Of a DNA stretch of 64,000 bases, positions 7,540 to 17,710 are shown one piece after another. Each line of letters begins with the position of its first letter. The stretch's first letter is position 1. Made by a program: the position numbers and the translations under genes. Location: contig JAOZHV010000052.1 in the NCBI GenBank assembly GCA_026014725.1, positions 124,001 through 188,000 of the forward strand, written 5' to 3'. This DNA is from Candidatus Bathyarchaeota archaeon (lineage in GTDB: Archaea; Thermoproteota; Bathyarchaeia; Bathyarchaeales; Bathycorpusculaceae). A model generated the notes under the pieces. That model did not search any database. It was given only the letters and a program-made list of their open reading frames with translations, and was not told where the DNA came from.

Positions 7540-9028
7540 GCGTACAGGACTTCTTGTATTCTGCGATGTACTCCTCTGAACAGCCTGCCCGTTTTAGGTA
7601 CTCGCCATAGGTTACCAGCGATTTCATAGCTCGCGCCGCGTCCTCAGGTGACCCAAAGGACGGCACACACAACCTGTCAAATCGCGAGCGTGTGTAGAGC
7701 GCCATTTCTGTCTCGCCGATGTCACACATGACTATTGGTTTGCTGTATTTGGCAGCGACTTCCACAATACCGTCGATGTATTTTTCTCTGAGACCTGGCA
7801 TGTGATGTAAACCAAGTAAAATGATGCCGTCAACTTTAGGGTCTTCGAACATCAGCTCAGCGGCGATTTCAAACATTTCATCCGTCACTGAACCTGTCAA
7901 ATCCACAGGGTTAGAAGTTGTAGCAATCTTTAGTATAACCCCTTTGTCTTTGAGTTCTTGGAATTTTTGCAGTGTCGACTCAGAGAAGCGCTCAACCGTC
8001 AACCCTAATGTTTCGCATTCGTCAACTGTCATAACGCCTGGTCCACCAGCATCTGTGAGAATGCCGATGTTTCTGCCTAAAGCAGGCGGCTGCATAGCTA
8101 ATGCTTTACCCATATCAAAGAATTCTTCCATGTCGCGTGCCCTGATGACTCCGCCCTGCTCAAATGCCGCATCATAAATCTTATCCGACCCCGCGATAGC
8201 GCCAGTGTGCGAAGCCGCTGCTCTTGCGCCAGCAGTACTGCGTCCCGACTTGATGGCTACAATTGGTTTTTTAACTGTGACTTTTTTGGCTACGTTGAGA
8301 AATTCTCTGCCGTCTTTGACGTCCTCTATGTACATGAGTGTAACCTTGGTGTCGTCATCATAAAACAAATAGTTGAGGATATCTGATTCGCTAACGTCAC
8401 ATTTGTTGCCGAAACTTACGAATTTGCTAACACCCATCTGGCGACCAGTCAAGTAGTCCAGTGCAGCTACACCAAAAGCTCCACTCTGTGTGACCATTGC
8501 AATGCTTCCAGGCATAGGTCTTGGCGTCGCAACAACATCATCACCAGTGGTCAGCACCTTCGTCTCAGGCAGGAACAAGGTGTCGATGCCTGTTTTTGAG
8601 TAGTAGACGCCTAAGCAGTTGGGTCCTAAAATTCGAATTCCGCCCTTCTTGGCAGTAGCCACCACTTGCTCTTCCAACTCGGCATTGCCGACTTCTCGGA
8701 AGCCTGAGCTTATGATTATGGCGGCTTTAACTTTCTTGGCGACAGCCTCCGCCATAACCGAGGGGACAACTTTGGCAGGCACGATAATAACAATCAACTC
8801 TACTTCGCAGGGGATACGGGAAAGCGACTTGTAGCATTTGAAGCCTAGAATTGACTCTTCGTTGGGGTTCACAGGGTAGAGCTCACCTTTGAAAACTCCG
8901 CGTTCCTTGTTTGTGGAGAAGTTCTTGAAAATAACATGCCCTGCTTTATCAACCTTTTTTGTAGCGCCGATAACGGCGACTGAACGCGGATTGAAAAACG
9001 CGTCTAACTGGTGTATTGATTCTTCCAT
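7529..9028 (-). CDS. ADP-forming acyl-CoA (acetate-CoA) synthetase, alpha subunit
   Basis: 499 residues: CoA-binding Rossmann domain (residues ~10-140, SVAVIGATKK), then two succinyl-CoA-ligase-like CoA/phosphate domains. The active-site histidine is in AAASHTGAIAGSD (around 275), the residue phosphorylated during CoA-thioester conversion to acid plus ATP. ADP-forming synthetases make ATP during peptide or sugar fermentation. The ATP-grasp beta subunit is not next to it in this window, so it must be encoded elsewhere or this is a single-subunit variant. Which acyl-CoA is used cannot be told. Confidence 0.88.
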   Translation of the reverse strand: MEESIHQLDAFFNPRSVAVIGATKKVDKAGHVIFKNFSTNKERGVFKGELYPVNPNEESILGFKCYKSLSRIPCEVELIVIIVPAKVVPSVMAEAVAKKVKAAIIISSGFREVGNAELEEQVVATAKKGGIRILGPNCLGVYYSKTGIDTLFLPETKVLTTGDDVVATPRPMPGSIAMVTQSGAFGVAALDYLTGRQMGVSKFVSFGNKCDVSESDILNYLFYDDDTKVTLMYIEDVKDGREFLNVAKKVTVKKPIVAIKSGRSTAGARAAASHTGAIAGSDKIYDAAFEQGGVIRARDMEEFFDMGKALAMQPPALGRNIGILTDAGGPGVMTVDECETLGLTVERFSESTLQKFQELKDKGVILKIATTSNPVDLTGSVTDEMFEIAAELMFEDPKVDGIILLGLHHMPGLREKYIDGIVEVAAKYSKPIVMCDIGETEMALYTRSRFDRLCVPSFGSPEDAARAMKSLVTYGEYLKRAGCSEEYIAEYKKSCTPKR

Positions 9029-9140
9029 ACATACCCCTACTAGCTATTTGCTTGGATGCCCAAGGCATTTTTATGTGTTGCCCTCTATAAAACCACATTC
9101 AAGCTCAAATGCATTAATGTTTTGTCATGTATTAACTTTC

Positions 9141-9983
9141 TTAGAGGTGTTTCCTGACGATTACGATAGGGTTGTGCTTGATGGAGCCAAGCATCTCCCA
9201 ACTCACTGCATTAACATCCACGCCAAAACGAGAAGCCATGTCCCACACTGTCGCCCCTGAGCCTGGGCCTCGGGCTCTGTCACCTATGTTTGTGATTTTC
9301 AATGCCTCGACAGCGGAAAGATTGCAGCCTGCAACTGCAAGGGGCGTGGAACTCTTCTTTAGCTTCAAAACCCTGCCTAAAATGTACGTGGGAGTGCCCC
9401 CAAAGGAATGTATGCCTTTTAGAGGATTGGGTCTGGGCGTGAAGAGGAAGTTTCTGAACTTGTAGGTTTTGTCCGTGTCAGCAATAATTACACAAACGTG
9501 TGTCTTTAATCGGTGAAGAATTTCGTGCTGAATCTCCACCGCAACAGCCTCACTGTTAGCTAAGGGCAAACTCACATAAGAGTAAGCCAAGTTAGAGCCA
9601 TCAATCCCGCCCTCGGAACCAAACATCAACGCCTGCAAAAAACCAACACGCTCCAGCGCAACCTGCTTGTGGCGACTACCAGCCTCCAATGGGTACTCGC
9701 GCAAACGCTTCAAAAGCCGTTGCCCAAAACCGCAGAGAAAACCAAGACAGTAACCCCAAACAATTCGCATCCAAAAACCCGCCAACACTTTCGCAGTACC
9801 GCTTGGTTTTACGGCGCTTTCATCTATCATGTTGCCTGTTGCTGTGGAGATTGCCTTCTCTGAAACCACAACGAAATCACCGTTCTGCACCCTGTTTTGC
9901 AGGGCAGTTATGATTTGTTCTGTGTAGTTGTCGTTTGGTTTCCAGTAACAGGTAGCAACCGCTAAGGCAGAGTACGTGGTCAT
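9141..9983 (-). CDS. coenzyme F420-0:L-glutamate ligase (CofE)-like protein
   Basis: 280 residues. The segments NGDFVVVSEKAISTATGNMI and HVCVIIADTDKT resemble the core strands of CofE, which adds glutamates to F420-0 using GTP; GSEGGIDGSNLAYS corresponds to the CofE N-A-G-I-D-x-S-N loop. The protein is longer around residues 60-100 than canonical CofE, with a hydrophobic WGYCLGFLCGF stretch, so it may be a divergent family member acting on another substrate. Monocistronic between the synthetase and a radical SAM gene. Confidence 0.7.
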   Translation of the reverse strand: MTTYSALAVATCYWKPNDNYTEQIITALQNRVQNGDFVVVSEKAISTATGNMIDESAVKPSGTAKVLAGFWMRIVWGYCLGFLCGFGQRLLKRLREYPLEAGSRHKQVALERVGFLQALMFGSEGGIDGSNLAYSYVSLPLANSEAVAVEIQHEILHRLKTHVCVIIADTDKTYKFRNFLFTPRPNPLKGIHSFGGTPTYILGRVLKLKKSSTPLAVAGCNLSAVEALKITNIGDRARGPGSGATVWDMASRFGVDVNAVSWEMLGSIKHNPIVIVRKHL

Positions 9984-10032
9984 TGATGAGCACTTTCTTC
10001 AGAGATGCAATTTGGCTTTCTCTTAAATAAGA

Positions 10033-11112
10033 TTAAGCCAAGTTCTCCAGCCCTACCTGCTCCGCCAACCGCAAAGCCTTATCCATCTCGGATTGCGTTA
10101 GCCTTCTGCGCAGTTCTGGGACTTCACCAGCACGCCACGCTGGCCTGTACTGGAACATCAAATTGACCCTTGTTTGTACACCTAAATTCTGGGCTATCCA
10201 CTCCAGAATCGGCTTAGTGCAACAGTCCAAGTGTCCTGGCAACACTAGCACACGCACGATTAATTCACCATACTTTTTGGCTTCCAGATGGTTGCGAGTG
10301 CAAACCTGCCAGTAATTTGGTGCATCCGAAATCCTGTTTGCGCAATCGCTTGGTCCATACTTGAAATCCAAAAGGTAAACATCCGCAAAGCCCGCAAGCA
10401 ACCGTGCTGTTTCTTGGCTGTAGTAAGAGTTTGAGTTCCAAACCACAGGCACGTTCACGTGTACATGCTTGAAAGTTTCCAGCCAGTGCCAAAGCCACGG
10501 CGTCGGCTCTCCCCCGACCAAATTCACGTTTCTGCAACCCTCTAAACGCAGGTTTTCCACTTCTTTTGCCAACTCTTCAGGCTTATACTCCAGCGGCGTT
10601 TCTTGCCATTGTGATATTGTCCAGTTCTGGCAGTGCTTGCATCTGATTGTGCAACCCATTGTGAAAACGGTTCCAGAAGGCACCAGCTCAGGCTCCTCCC
10701 CCAAATGCGTAAAAATGCTTGAAACACTCATTGATTTGCCGCAGTTGCAAAATCCCCGATGGTCAGCCAAACGGTTCACGCCGCATCGGCGATTGCATAA
10801 GTGACAGCACTCAAGAATTTTTTGGGCAATTCTTACTTTCAAATCAAAATACGATTTCTCAGGAACAGCAACCGCATCAAAGTTCATGCCAGCATCAACT
10901 TGGCGCTCAAAAGTTAGATACTCCTCTGTGGAGAGCTTATGTTGTTCCCAGAGCGCTTCCAAAGAATCGGCGCTGCCAAATTCAGCCTTGACTTTTCTGG
11001 CTAAAAGAAATTTCGCCTTCTTCTTGTTCTCAATTATGGCAAAGTATCTGGCTAAACTTTTCCTTACTAATCTGTCGTCTGGGAAGGCAGGGTTGCTTGT
11101 GATTTTATGCAT
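10033..11112 (-). CDS. PflX-like radical SAM protein
   Basis: 359 residues. An N-terminal ~90-residue helical extension precedes a cysteine-rich segment CHLCNRRCGVNR...GFCNCG and the radical SAM motif CTIRCKHCQNW (CxxxCxxC) near residue 153. The whole layout matches the uncharacterised PflX group (COG1313) related to pyruvate-formate-lyase activase. Proteins of this group are often encoded near AmmeMemoRadiSam components, and AmrS is indeed the next gene upstream on the same strand, 30 nt away. Substrate unknown. Confidence 0.8.
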   Translation of the reverse strand: MHKITSNPAFPDDRLVRKSLARYFAIIENKKKAKFLLARKVKAEFGSADSLEALWEQHKLSTEEYLTFERQVDAGMNFDAVAVPEKSYFDLKVRIAQKILECCHLCNRRCGVNRLADHRGFCNCGKSMSVSSIFTHLGEEPELVPSGTVFTMGCTIRCKHCQNWTISQWQETPLEYKPEELAKEVENLRLEGCRNVNLVGGEPTPWLWHWLETFKHVHVNVPVVWNSNSYYSQETARLLAGFADVYLLDFKYGPSDCANRISDAPNYWQVCTRNHLEAKKYGELIVRVLVLPGHLDCCTKPILEWIAQNLGVQTRVNLMFQYRPAWRAGEVPELRRRLTQSEMDKALRLAEQVGLENLA

Positions 11113-11142
11113 TAGTTTTCGCTTATTCCCGTCTGATTGTTA

Positions 11143-12198
11143 CTAAAACAGTGAGTAGGGAAATCGCAGGTTACTCTGATACACTTTGCCTTTTATTGGG
11201 ATGCGGTATCCGCACACGGGGCACTGCATGTCGCTTGTGAGTTTCCATTCGACAATTTCGAAGCTGTTGCGTTTAATCACTGCTTGGTCACAGTTGGGGC
11301 AATACGTGTTCTCTGAGGGGTGGCCTGGCATGTTACCAAGATAAACGTACTTTAGTCCTTGGTTTTTGGCGGTCATGTAAGCCTCCTCCATGGTCTGCAC
11401 GCTTGTGGCAGGTATGGTGGTTAATTTGTAGTCTGGGTGGAAGCGCAACAGGTGAAACGGCGTGTCCTCGCCCAAGTAATCCTTAATCCACTTAGCCATT
11501 TTCCGAATATTATCCATAGAATCGCCGATTTTTGGCACAACCAAATTAGTAAGCTCAATGTGAACATCGTTCAGCTTGAGTTCCTTTAACGACTCATAAA
11601 TCGGCTCCACTTTAGGAACCGACATAACAGACTTGTAAAAATCAGGGTCTGCCCCGCCTTTGTAATCAACAGTCGCCGCATCTAAGTAAGGCGCAATGGT
11701 CTTGACGGCTTCAGGCGTCATGTAGCCGTTGGTGACAAAAGTGTTAAACAAGCCTGCCTTTTTGGCAAGCTTCGCTGTGTCATAAGCATACTCAAAAAAT
11801 ATAGTGGGCTCCGTGTAAGTGTAGCTGATTCCTTGGCAACCACTGTTCTGCGCTGATTTGACCACCTCTTGGGGCGGAAACAGTTTGCCCGCAATTTCTT
11901 TTTCTTGGCTAATCATCCAGTTATCGCAGAACTGGCAGCGGAAGTTGCAGCCAGCCGCCGCAATCGAGAGCACCAGCGCGCCAGGATTAAAGTGTGAGAG
12001 CGGTTTTTTGCTAATCGGGTCAACGCCAGCGGAAACGGCTTTGGCGTAGTTGAGTGTGAAGAGGGTTCCGCCTTGGTTTTGTCGGACTAAGCAGAAGCCG
12101 GGTGCGCCGTTACTGATGAGGCAACGCCTTGCGCATAAGCAACATTTTACTTTGCTTTCTTCTTGGCGTTCGTAGAGCATAGCTTCATGTAACGACAA
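11143..12198 (-). CDS. amrS: AmmeMemoRadiSam system radical SAM enzyme
   Basis: 351 residues. N-terminal cysteine motif (CCLCARRCLISNGAPGFC), radical SAM cluster CNFRCQFCDNW near residue 85, a GYMTP...DAATVDYKG segment typical of AmrS, and a C-terminal zinc ribbon (CPNC ... CPVCGYR). The system normally includes AMMECR1 (AmrA) and MEMO (AmrB) proteins; neither is in this window. The modified substrate of the system is not firmly established. Located directly downstream of hisI (47-nt gap) and possibly cotranscribed with it. Confidence 0.88.
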   Translation of the reverse strand: MSLHEAMLYERQEESKVKCCLCARRCLISNGAPGFCLVRQNQGGTLFTLNYAKAVSAGVDPISKKPLSHFNPGALVLSIAAAGCNFRCQFCDNWMISQEKEIAGKLFPPQEVVKSAQNSGCQGISYTYTEPTIFFEYAYDTAKLAKKAGLFNTFVTNGYMTPEAVKTIAPYLDAATVDYKGGADPDFYKSVMSVPKVEPIYESLKELKLNDVHIELTNLVVPKIGDSMDNIRKMAKWIKDYLGEDTPFHLLRFHPDYKLTTIPATSVQTMEEAYMTAKNQGLKYVYLGNMPGHPSENTYCPNCDQAVIKRNSFEIVEWKLTSDMQCPVCGYRIPIKGKVYQSNLRFPYSLF

Positions 12199-12245
12199 AA
12201 CAATTCACAAAAGAGAATAGATGATTATTTGTTTAAAAATCTTAA

Positions 12246-12578
12246 CTACAGCAGTTTGTTATAGAAGCAGGAGTATTTGCCTGTGTGGCACGCTGGGCCA
12301 GTCTGTTCAACCACGTACAGGAGCGAGTCATAGTCGCAGTCGGTTGATACTGAGATGACTTTTTGGGTGTGCCCTGAGGTTTCGCCTTTTATCCAAAGTT
12401 CGTTTCGGCTGCGGCTCCAGTAGGTTGCTTTCTTGGTTTTGAGGGTGTGTTCTACAGCTTCTTTGTTGGCGTATGCTTGCATCAAAATTTCCTTTGTCTT
12501 TGCGTCTTGAACTATAACGGGAATGAGCCCGTTGCCTTTCTTGAAATCAAGTTTTTCCAGCAAATAGTTTGTTGTCAT
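12246..12578 (-). CDS. hisI: phosphoribosyl-AMP cyclohydrolase
   Basis: 110 residues, third step of histidine synthesis (opening of the PR-AMP adenine ring). Shows [18 protein letters not shown], the [21 protein letters not shown] metal-binding region and a C-terminal SCFY. It is the single-domain form: no HisE pyrophosphohydrolase is fused. Last his gene of the operon, overlapping hisF by 4 nt. Confidence 0.95.
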   Translation of the reverse strand: MTTNYLLEKLDFKKGNGLIPVIVQDAKTKEILMQAYANKEAVEHTLKTKKATYWSRSRNELWIKGETSGHTQKVISVSTDCDYDSLLYVVEQTGPACHTGKYSCFYNKLL

Positions 12579-13378
12579 GGTCTAATAGTTACCCCCATCT
12601 TGCGCAAGTAATCTTTCACCACAGGAACAGGATACTTGTTGTAGTGGAAAATTGAAGCCGCCAACGCCGCGTCTGCCTTGCCCTCGGTCAGCACATCAAA
12701 GAGGTGTTTGGGGACGCCCGCGCCGCCGCTTGCAATCACTGGCGCTTTCACGTTCTCGGAGATGGTGCGTGTTAGTTCGATGTCGTAGCCGTCTTCGGTG
12801 CCGTCTTTATCCATTGAAGTGACTAAGAATTCGCCTGCGCCAAGCTCATTTGCACGTTTAGCCCATGCTATAGCGTCGATGCCTGTGCGTTTTCTTCCCC
12901 CGTAAGTGACAACCTCAAACCATACTGGTCCGTCGCTAGTTTTCACGATGGTTTTGCCTTCGCTTGGCGTACTGTTTCTTTTTGCGTCTATGGCGACGAC
13001 TACGCATTGGCTCCCAAAAACTTCAGCCAACTCCGAAATTACTTTTGGGTTTTCAACTGCTGCCGTGTTAACTGAGACTTTGTCAGCGCCACTGCATAAG
13101 ACGAGCCGTGCGTCGGCTACGTTGCGGATTCCGCCGCCCACTGTGAAGGGTATGTTGATAGCTTTTGCTACGCCTTCAACGTAATTGCGCATGATGTCGC
13201 GCTTCTCGTGTGAAGCGGTTATGTCTAAAAAGACAAGTTCGTCGGCGCCTTCGTCAGAGTAGCGTTTTGCTAATTCTACTGGGTCGCCTGCTTGTTTGAG
13301 TTGGACGAAGTTGATGCCTTTGACTACTTTTCCATGGTCAACGTCTAGGCATGGCACGATTCTTTTTGCTAGTGGCAT
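12575..13378 (-). CDS. hisF: imidazole glycerol phosphate synthase, cyclase subunit
   Basis: 267-residue TIM barrel. Catalytic aspartates are in [13 protein letters not shown] (strand 1) and [12 protein letters not shown] (strand 5); phosphate-binding glycines in VGGGIRN and ASGGAG. Works with HisH, which supplies ammonia, to make IGP and AICAR. Three nucleotides separate it from hisA, its evolutionary half-barrel relative. Confidence 0.96.
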   Translation of the reverse strand: MPLAKRIVPCLDVDHGKVVKGINFVQLKQAGDPVELAKRYSDEGADELVFLDITASHEKRDIMRNYVEGVAKAINIPFTVGGGIRNVADARLVLCSGADKVSVNTAAVENPKVISELAEVFGSQCVVVAIDAKRNSTPSEGKTIVKTSDGPVWFEVVTYGGRKRTGIDAIAWAKRANELGAGEFLVTSMDKDGTEDGYDIELTRTISENVKAPVIASGGAGVPKHLFDVLTEGKADAALAASIFHYNKYPVPVVKDYLRKMGVTIRP

Positions 13379-13381
13379 TTT

Positions 13382-14107
13382 TTATGCTCCTATGGTTTGT
13401 ATGGCTTGCTTTAACGTAAACTTTTCCTCGTAGAGGGCTTTTCCGATAACTGCGCCTTCCACGCCGATTTCTTTGAGGGCAACCAAATCACCAAGGGTGC
13501 CGATTCCGCCTGCCGCAATGATTTTGACATTCGGATACAGTGCGGCTCCGCTGAGCGTTTGCAGGTCTGGTCCAGTGAGCATACCATCTTGTGCAATTGA
13601 AGTTATCAGAAAACGGCGCACCCCAAGAGCAGTGTACTTGTCGAGTGCATCGTCAACGGTCATTGCGGTTTTGGTCTGCCAGCCCTCAACCATTATTTGC
13701 CCGTCCTTGTTGTCTAAGGCAACGATGACTGATTCATCACTAAATTTCTTTTGGATTTTCGTGATTGCTGAGGGGTCGCTGAAGGCTAAGGCACCCAGTA
13801 TGACTTGAGTGACGCCTGTCTGCAGAATTTTTTCAGCTATTTCATAACTGCGGATGCCCCCGCCGACTTGAATTGGCAGATCAATGTTTTTTGCAACCTC
13901 AGCGATGACGGCGCGGTTGTCGCCGATGCCGAAAGCCGCATCCAAATCGATTATGTGTAGTTTACCTGCGCCCTCGTCTCGCCAGCGTTTTGCGGCTTCA
14001 AGGGGCGTGCCGAATTTTTTTTCGTAGGTTTTGGCGGTTTTGGCTTCGCCGCGGGTTAAGCGCACGATTTTTCCACTCATCAAATCTATTGCTGGAATCA
14101 ACTGCAT
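13382..14107 (-). CDS. hisA: ProFAR isomerase
   Basis: 241-residue TIM barrel. The base-catalyst aspartate is in PAIDLMSGKIVRL at the N-terminus and the second acid in ITSIAQDGMLTGPD; phosphate loops QVGGGIRS and AAGGIGT are intact. Converts ProFAR to PRFAR. Six nucleotides after hisH. Confidence 0.96.
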   Translation of the reverse strand: MQLIPAIDLMSGKIVRLTRGEAKTAKTYEKKFGTPLEAAKRWRDEGAGKLHIIDLDAAFGIGDNRAVIAEVAKNIDLPIQVGGGIRSYEIAEKILQTGVTQVILGALAFSDPSAITKIQKKFSDESVIVALDNKDGQIMVEGWQTKTAMTVDDALDKYTALGVRRFLITSIAQDGMLTGPDLQTLSGAALYPNVKIIAAGGIGTLGDLVALKEIGVEGAVIGKALYEEKFTLKQAIQTIGA

Positions 14108-14113
14108 CTTGGT

Positions 14114-14719
14114 TTACCTCACGACTGCTTTGGCGAAGTTTTTGAGCATCGCCAAGCCGATGTCTCCTGATTTTTCTGGGTGAAACTGTGTACCGTAAAT
14201 GTTCTTGCTGACAACTGTTGAGGTAAAGACTGCCCCGTATTCGGTTGTGGTGCAAATTATGCTTTTGTCTTTTGGCACAGGGTAGAGGGAGTGCACAAAG
14301 TAGACGTACGAAGCGTCCGCTATCCCGTCTAAGAGTTCGTTTTGTTTTATGATGTTTAGTGTATTCCAACCCATGTGCGGCACCTTAACTGTGCTGGGTA
14401 ACTGTACGCATTTGCCTTCGAAGAATGCTAAGCCGTTTCCTGGTCCTTCCTGGCTGGTTTCAAAGAACAGTTGCAAGCCCAAGCAAATGCCGAGCAGTGG
14501 CGTGCCTTCTTTGACTTTGTTTTGGAGGGTTTCTTTGACGGCGTCAAGTTTTGTGGCTGCGGCGCTAAAGTTTCCGACTCCGGGCAGTGCGATGGCGTCT
14601 GCTTCTTTGAGTTCTTTGGCTGTTGTTGCTATTGTTGCGTTTAAGCCTGCTTTTTCCAATGCGATTTTGAGGCTCAACAGGTTGCCTACGCCATAGTCGA
14701 ATATTGCTGCTTTCGCCAC
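14114..14719 (-). CDS. hisH: imidazole glycerol phosphate synthase, glutaminase subunit
   Basis: 201 residues, class I glutamine amidotransferase. Nucleophile elbow GICLGLQLFFE (Cys near 79), oxyanion region PGVGNF, and the His-x-Glu pair in TQFHPEKSGDIG complete the triad. Partner of HisF. Start abuts the hisB stop. Confidence 0.96.
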   Translation of the reverse strand: MAKAAIFDYGVGNLLSLKIALEKAGLNATIATTAKELKEADAIALPGVGNFSAAATKLDAVKETLQNKVKEGTPLLGICLGLQLFFETSQEGPGNGLAFFEGKCVQLPSTVKVPHMGWNTLNIIKQNELLDGIADASYVYFVHSLYPVPKDKSIICTTTEYGAVFTSTVVSKNIYGTQFHPEKSGDIGLAMLKNFAKAVVR

Positions 14720-15304
14720 TTAGATGACTCCCTTGGAACTGGGCACGCCTTTACGTCTGGGGTCCAGGGCTATTGCTTGTCTTAGTGATAGGGCTAGGGC
14801 TTTGGTTGCGGCTTCTGCTTTGTGGTGGTCGTTGCTGCCGTACTCTACGTACATGTGTACGTTGGCTTGGAGCGCTTGGGCTAAGGATTCGTAGAAGTGG
14901 ACGATGTCTTCGGTTGGCATGTCTTCTACTTTTTTGCCTCGGAGTTTTAGGTCGATTTTGAAGTATGGGCGCTTGACGAGGTCAACTGCGGCGAATGCGA
15001 GTGAGCAGTCCATGGGTGCGGCGGCGTTGCCGAAGCGTGTGATGCCTTCGCGTGTGCCTAAGGCTTTGTTTAGGGCTTCTCCTAAGCCTATGGCTAAGTC
15101 TTCTACAGAGTGGTGTGCCAAGTCGCCTTTTACGGAGGCGTTGATGTCGATTAGGCTGTGTGTTGCTAGGGAAGTTATCATGTGGTCTAGGAACGGCACA
15201 GGTGTGCATACGCTGACTTTTCCTTCGCCGTCAAGATTCACGCTCACTTTAACTTCGGTTTCTTTGGTTTTACGGTAAACCTCTTCTTTACGCATATCAA
15301 TCAC
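14720..15304 (-). CDS. hisB: imidazoleglycerol-phosphate dehydratase
   Basis: 194 residues, single-domain IGPD. Metal-binding histidine clusters DHMITSLATHS and HHSVEDLAIGLG in the first half are repeated as DIVHFYESLA and NDHHKAEAATKAL in the second half. The histidinol-phosphatase domain of bifunctional bacterial HisB is absent. ATG at 15304 or, after three codons, at 15295; overlaps hisC by 8 nt. Confidence 0.95.
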   Translation of the reverse strand: MIDMRKEEVYRKTKETEVKVSVNLDGEGKVSVCTPVPFLDHMITSLATHSLIDINASVKGDLAHHSVEDLAIGLGEALNKALGTREGITRFGNAAAPMDCSLAFAAVDLVKRPYFKIDLKLRGKKVEDMPTEDIVHFYESLAQALQANVHMYVEYGSNDHHKAEAATKALALSLRQAIALDPRRKGVPSSKGVI

Positions 15305-16415
15305 TTTGAATTTCCTTTAATGCCTCGATTAGTTTAGCGTTCATTTGGGGTGTGCCAATGGTCACGCGGAAGCAGTTATCGTACTGGAGCAGTTTGCCCC
15401 ATTTCTTGAGCATGATGCCCCTCTTTAGCAGTTTCTCGTAAACCTCATCCGCAGGCTTCTTTGTGTTCATCAGCAAGAAGTCTGCTTGCGACTCGAAGGC
15501 TTGTACGCCTTCTATTTGGTTTAGTGCCTTTATGAGTTTTCCGCGTTCAGCCTTCAGTGCCGCTACGGCTTCTTTCATTATGTCCATGTTTTCAAGCATT
15601 TTTATGCCCATGCGGATTGAGAAGCCGCTCACTGGGTAAGGAAGCGGAGACTTCTCAGTCAGCAACTTCGCTAATTCAGGGTTTGCAACAGCGTAACCAA
15701 GTCGCAGCATTGCTAAGCCGAAGGCTTTGGAGAACGTTCGCAGGATAATCATGTTTGGGAACTCGCGGATTCTTGGCACAAACGAGTAGTCAGCAAATTC
15801 CCCGTATGCCTCGTCTAAGATGACGATGCCTGGGAAAGCTTTGACTAAGGTTTCTACGTTTTTTGTTTTCATTTGGTTGGCGGTTGGGTTGTTGGGCGAG
15901 CACAGATACAGCAAGCGGGTTTTATCTGAAAATTTAGACAGCATGCCTTGCACGTCTAGTTGGAAATCACTTTTGAGCGGCACCGTAACGTATTCGCCCT
16001 CTAGACGCTTTATGCAGAGGCGGGGAATTGCGAAAGATGGAGCAAATGAAACGGCGGCGTCGCCCTTTTCCATGAAGAGGCGTATTGTACGGTCGATTAA
16101 CTCGTCGCCAGCATTGCCAATCACTAAGTAATCTTTTGGGACACCCATGTATCCTGTGAGTTTTTCTCGTAGCTTAACTTCTTCGTCTTCTGGGTACATG
16201 CGCAAGTCAATTTCGTCAGCTAACTCCTTAATGAGTGCTGACTGCTTGGCTCGGTTTATGAAGAAGTTTTCGTTAAAGTTTAGTTTGACAATTTTTGATT
16301 GGTCAACGCCAAGTTGCTCCGCTAATCCTTCAGGCGTGACCCCTGCTGAATAGCAGTCTGTTGCCTGCAGTTTTGCTGTTTTTTCTTTTAGCCATTTTTT
16401 GTAGGATGCGCTCAT
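15297..16415 (-). CDS. hisC: histidinol-phosphate aminotransferase
   Basis: 372 residues, fold-type I PLP enzyme. Asn-Asn-Pro motif CSPNNPTANQ, the PLP-contact DEAYGEF, and the Schiff-base lysine in RTFSKAFGLAMLRLGY (near 230). Transfers the amino group from glutamate to imidazole acetol phosphate. Overlaps hisD by 4 nt. Confidence 0.95.
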   Translation of the reverse strand: MSASYKKWLKEKTAKLQATDCYSAGVTPEGLAEQLGVDQSKIVKLNFNENFFINRAKQSALIKELADEIDLRMYPEDEEVKLREKLTGYMGVPKDYLVIGNAGDELIDRTIRLFMEKGDAAVSFAPSFAIPRLCIKRLEGEYVTVPLKSDFQLDVQGMLSKFSDKTRLLYLCSPNNPTANQMKTKNVETLVKAFPGIVILDEAYGEFADYSFVPRIREFPNMIILRTFSKAFGLAMLRLGYAVANPELAKLLTEKSPLPYPVSGFSIRMGIKMLENMDIMKEAVAALKAERGKLIKALNQIEGVQAFESQADFLLMNTKKPADEVYEKLLKRGIMLKKWGKLLQYDNCFRVTIGTPQMNAKLIEALKEIQSD

Positions 16416-17710
16416 TTGTTAAACCTTGCCTCTATTGCTTTGTAGTGATTTGGAAGGTTCTCTGCGTCAGTTAAGACTTTGACGTTGCCCCTGACTTTTT
16501 CGAGCCCTTCCTTGGAGCACTCCGTTATGCTGACTCGGCGCATGAAATCGATTGCGGATAGACCTGAGAATGATTGCGCGAACCCGCCAGTGGGAAGAAC
16601 ATGGTTGGTTCCACTCGCGTAGTCGCTCAGCGGAACAGGACTGTACTGACCAATCAAGATTAAGCCTGCCACGAGTTTCTCAGCAAGCTTCTTGGCATCG
16701 CTGACTATGACTTCTAAGTGTTCAGCGGCAAACTGGTTTGTCAGCGCCACAGCTTCTTCGATGTCTTTGCAGACGATTATGAAGCCGTATTTGTTTAGTG
16801 ATTCAACTATTTTTTCTCCTCTTGGAGCAACAGCCGCCAGTTTTGACAGGTTGAGTTGGACTTCTTGGGCAAGTTTTTGCGAAGTTGTGATGAGTCCTGC
16901 AACGCTGTCTCCGCCGTGTTCTGCCTGTGAAATCATGTCGTAGGCGATGAGTCGTGCATCAGCCCATTGGTCGGCTAAGATTAGGACTTCGCTTGGACCC
17001 GCAGGCATGTCGATGGCTACGTCAGTTGAAACCAGCACTTTAGCCATTGTCACGTACTTGCTGCCTGGCCCCACAATCTTGCGTACGGGTTTTATGGTGT
17101 CTGTTCCGTATGCCAAAGCGGCTATAGCTTGGGCTCCGCCGACCTTGTAAACCTCATCTACGCCACAGACATCTGCGGCGACAAGAACAAGAGGGTTCAC
17201 TTTGCCTTCAGAGTCAGAAGGAGAGCAAACAACCACACGGGGCACGCCTGCGATTTTTGCTGGAACAGCAGTCATAACCACTGTGCTTGGATACGCGGCT
17301 TGTCCTCCTGGAACGTAGCAGCCCACGCTTTCGATGGGGCGCAGAACGGTTTGAGTCATGATGCCTTCGTTGAAGGTTGTGACTTGGGTTTGGTTTAGCA
17401 GTTGTTTTTGGAAGACGCTGACGCGTTCCTTCATGAATTGGATTGCGGCGACTTGTTCTTTGGTGATTTTGCTGTAGGCTTCCTTGATTTCCTCAGCAGT
17501 GGCTTTGAGTGTTTGCGGGGTGAGGTTGGCTTTGTCAAATTTCTGCGCCAACGCAACGAGCGCTTTGTCGCCGTCCTGTTTAACTTGGTTGATGATGGCT
17601 TTTACGTTGCTTTCTAGTTCAGCGGTGGCTTTTTGGTCAACTTGTTGGCGTTTGAACCAGTCGGCTGGTAACTCTTTGGATTTGTAGAGTCTCACTTGGA
17701 CCTTCTGCAC
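16412..17710 (-). CDS. hisD: histidinol dehydrogenase
   Basis: 432 residues, full length. Conserved [38 protein letters not shown] and the FAAEHLEV region with catalytic Glu-His are present, as is the zinc-binding [11 protein letters not shown] tail. Oxidises histidinol to histidine in two NAD-dependent steps. Overlaps the 3' end of hisG by 19 nt. Confidence 0.96.
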   Translation of the reverse strand: MQKVQVRLYKSKELPADWFKRQQVDQKATAELESNVKAIINQVKQDGDKALVALAQKFDKANLTPQTLKATAEEIKEAYSKITKEQVAAIQFMKERVSVFQKQLLNQTQVTTFNEGIMTQTVLRPIESVGCYVPGGQAAYPSTVVMTAVPAKIAGVPRVVVCSPSDSEGKVNPLVLVAADVCGVDEVYKVGGAQAIAALAYGTDTIKPVRKIVGPGSKYVTMAKVLVSTDVAIDMPAGPSEVLILADQWADARLIAYDMISQAEHGGDSVAGLITTSQKLAQEVQLNLSKLAAVAPRGEKIVESLNKYGFIIVCKDIEEAVALTNQFAAEHLEVIVSDAKKLAEKLVAGLILIGQYSPVPLSDYASGTNHVLPTGGFAQSFSGLSAIDFMRRVSITECSKEGLEKVRGNVKVLTDAENLPNHYKAIEARFNK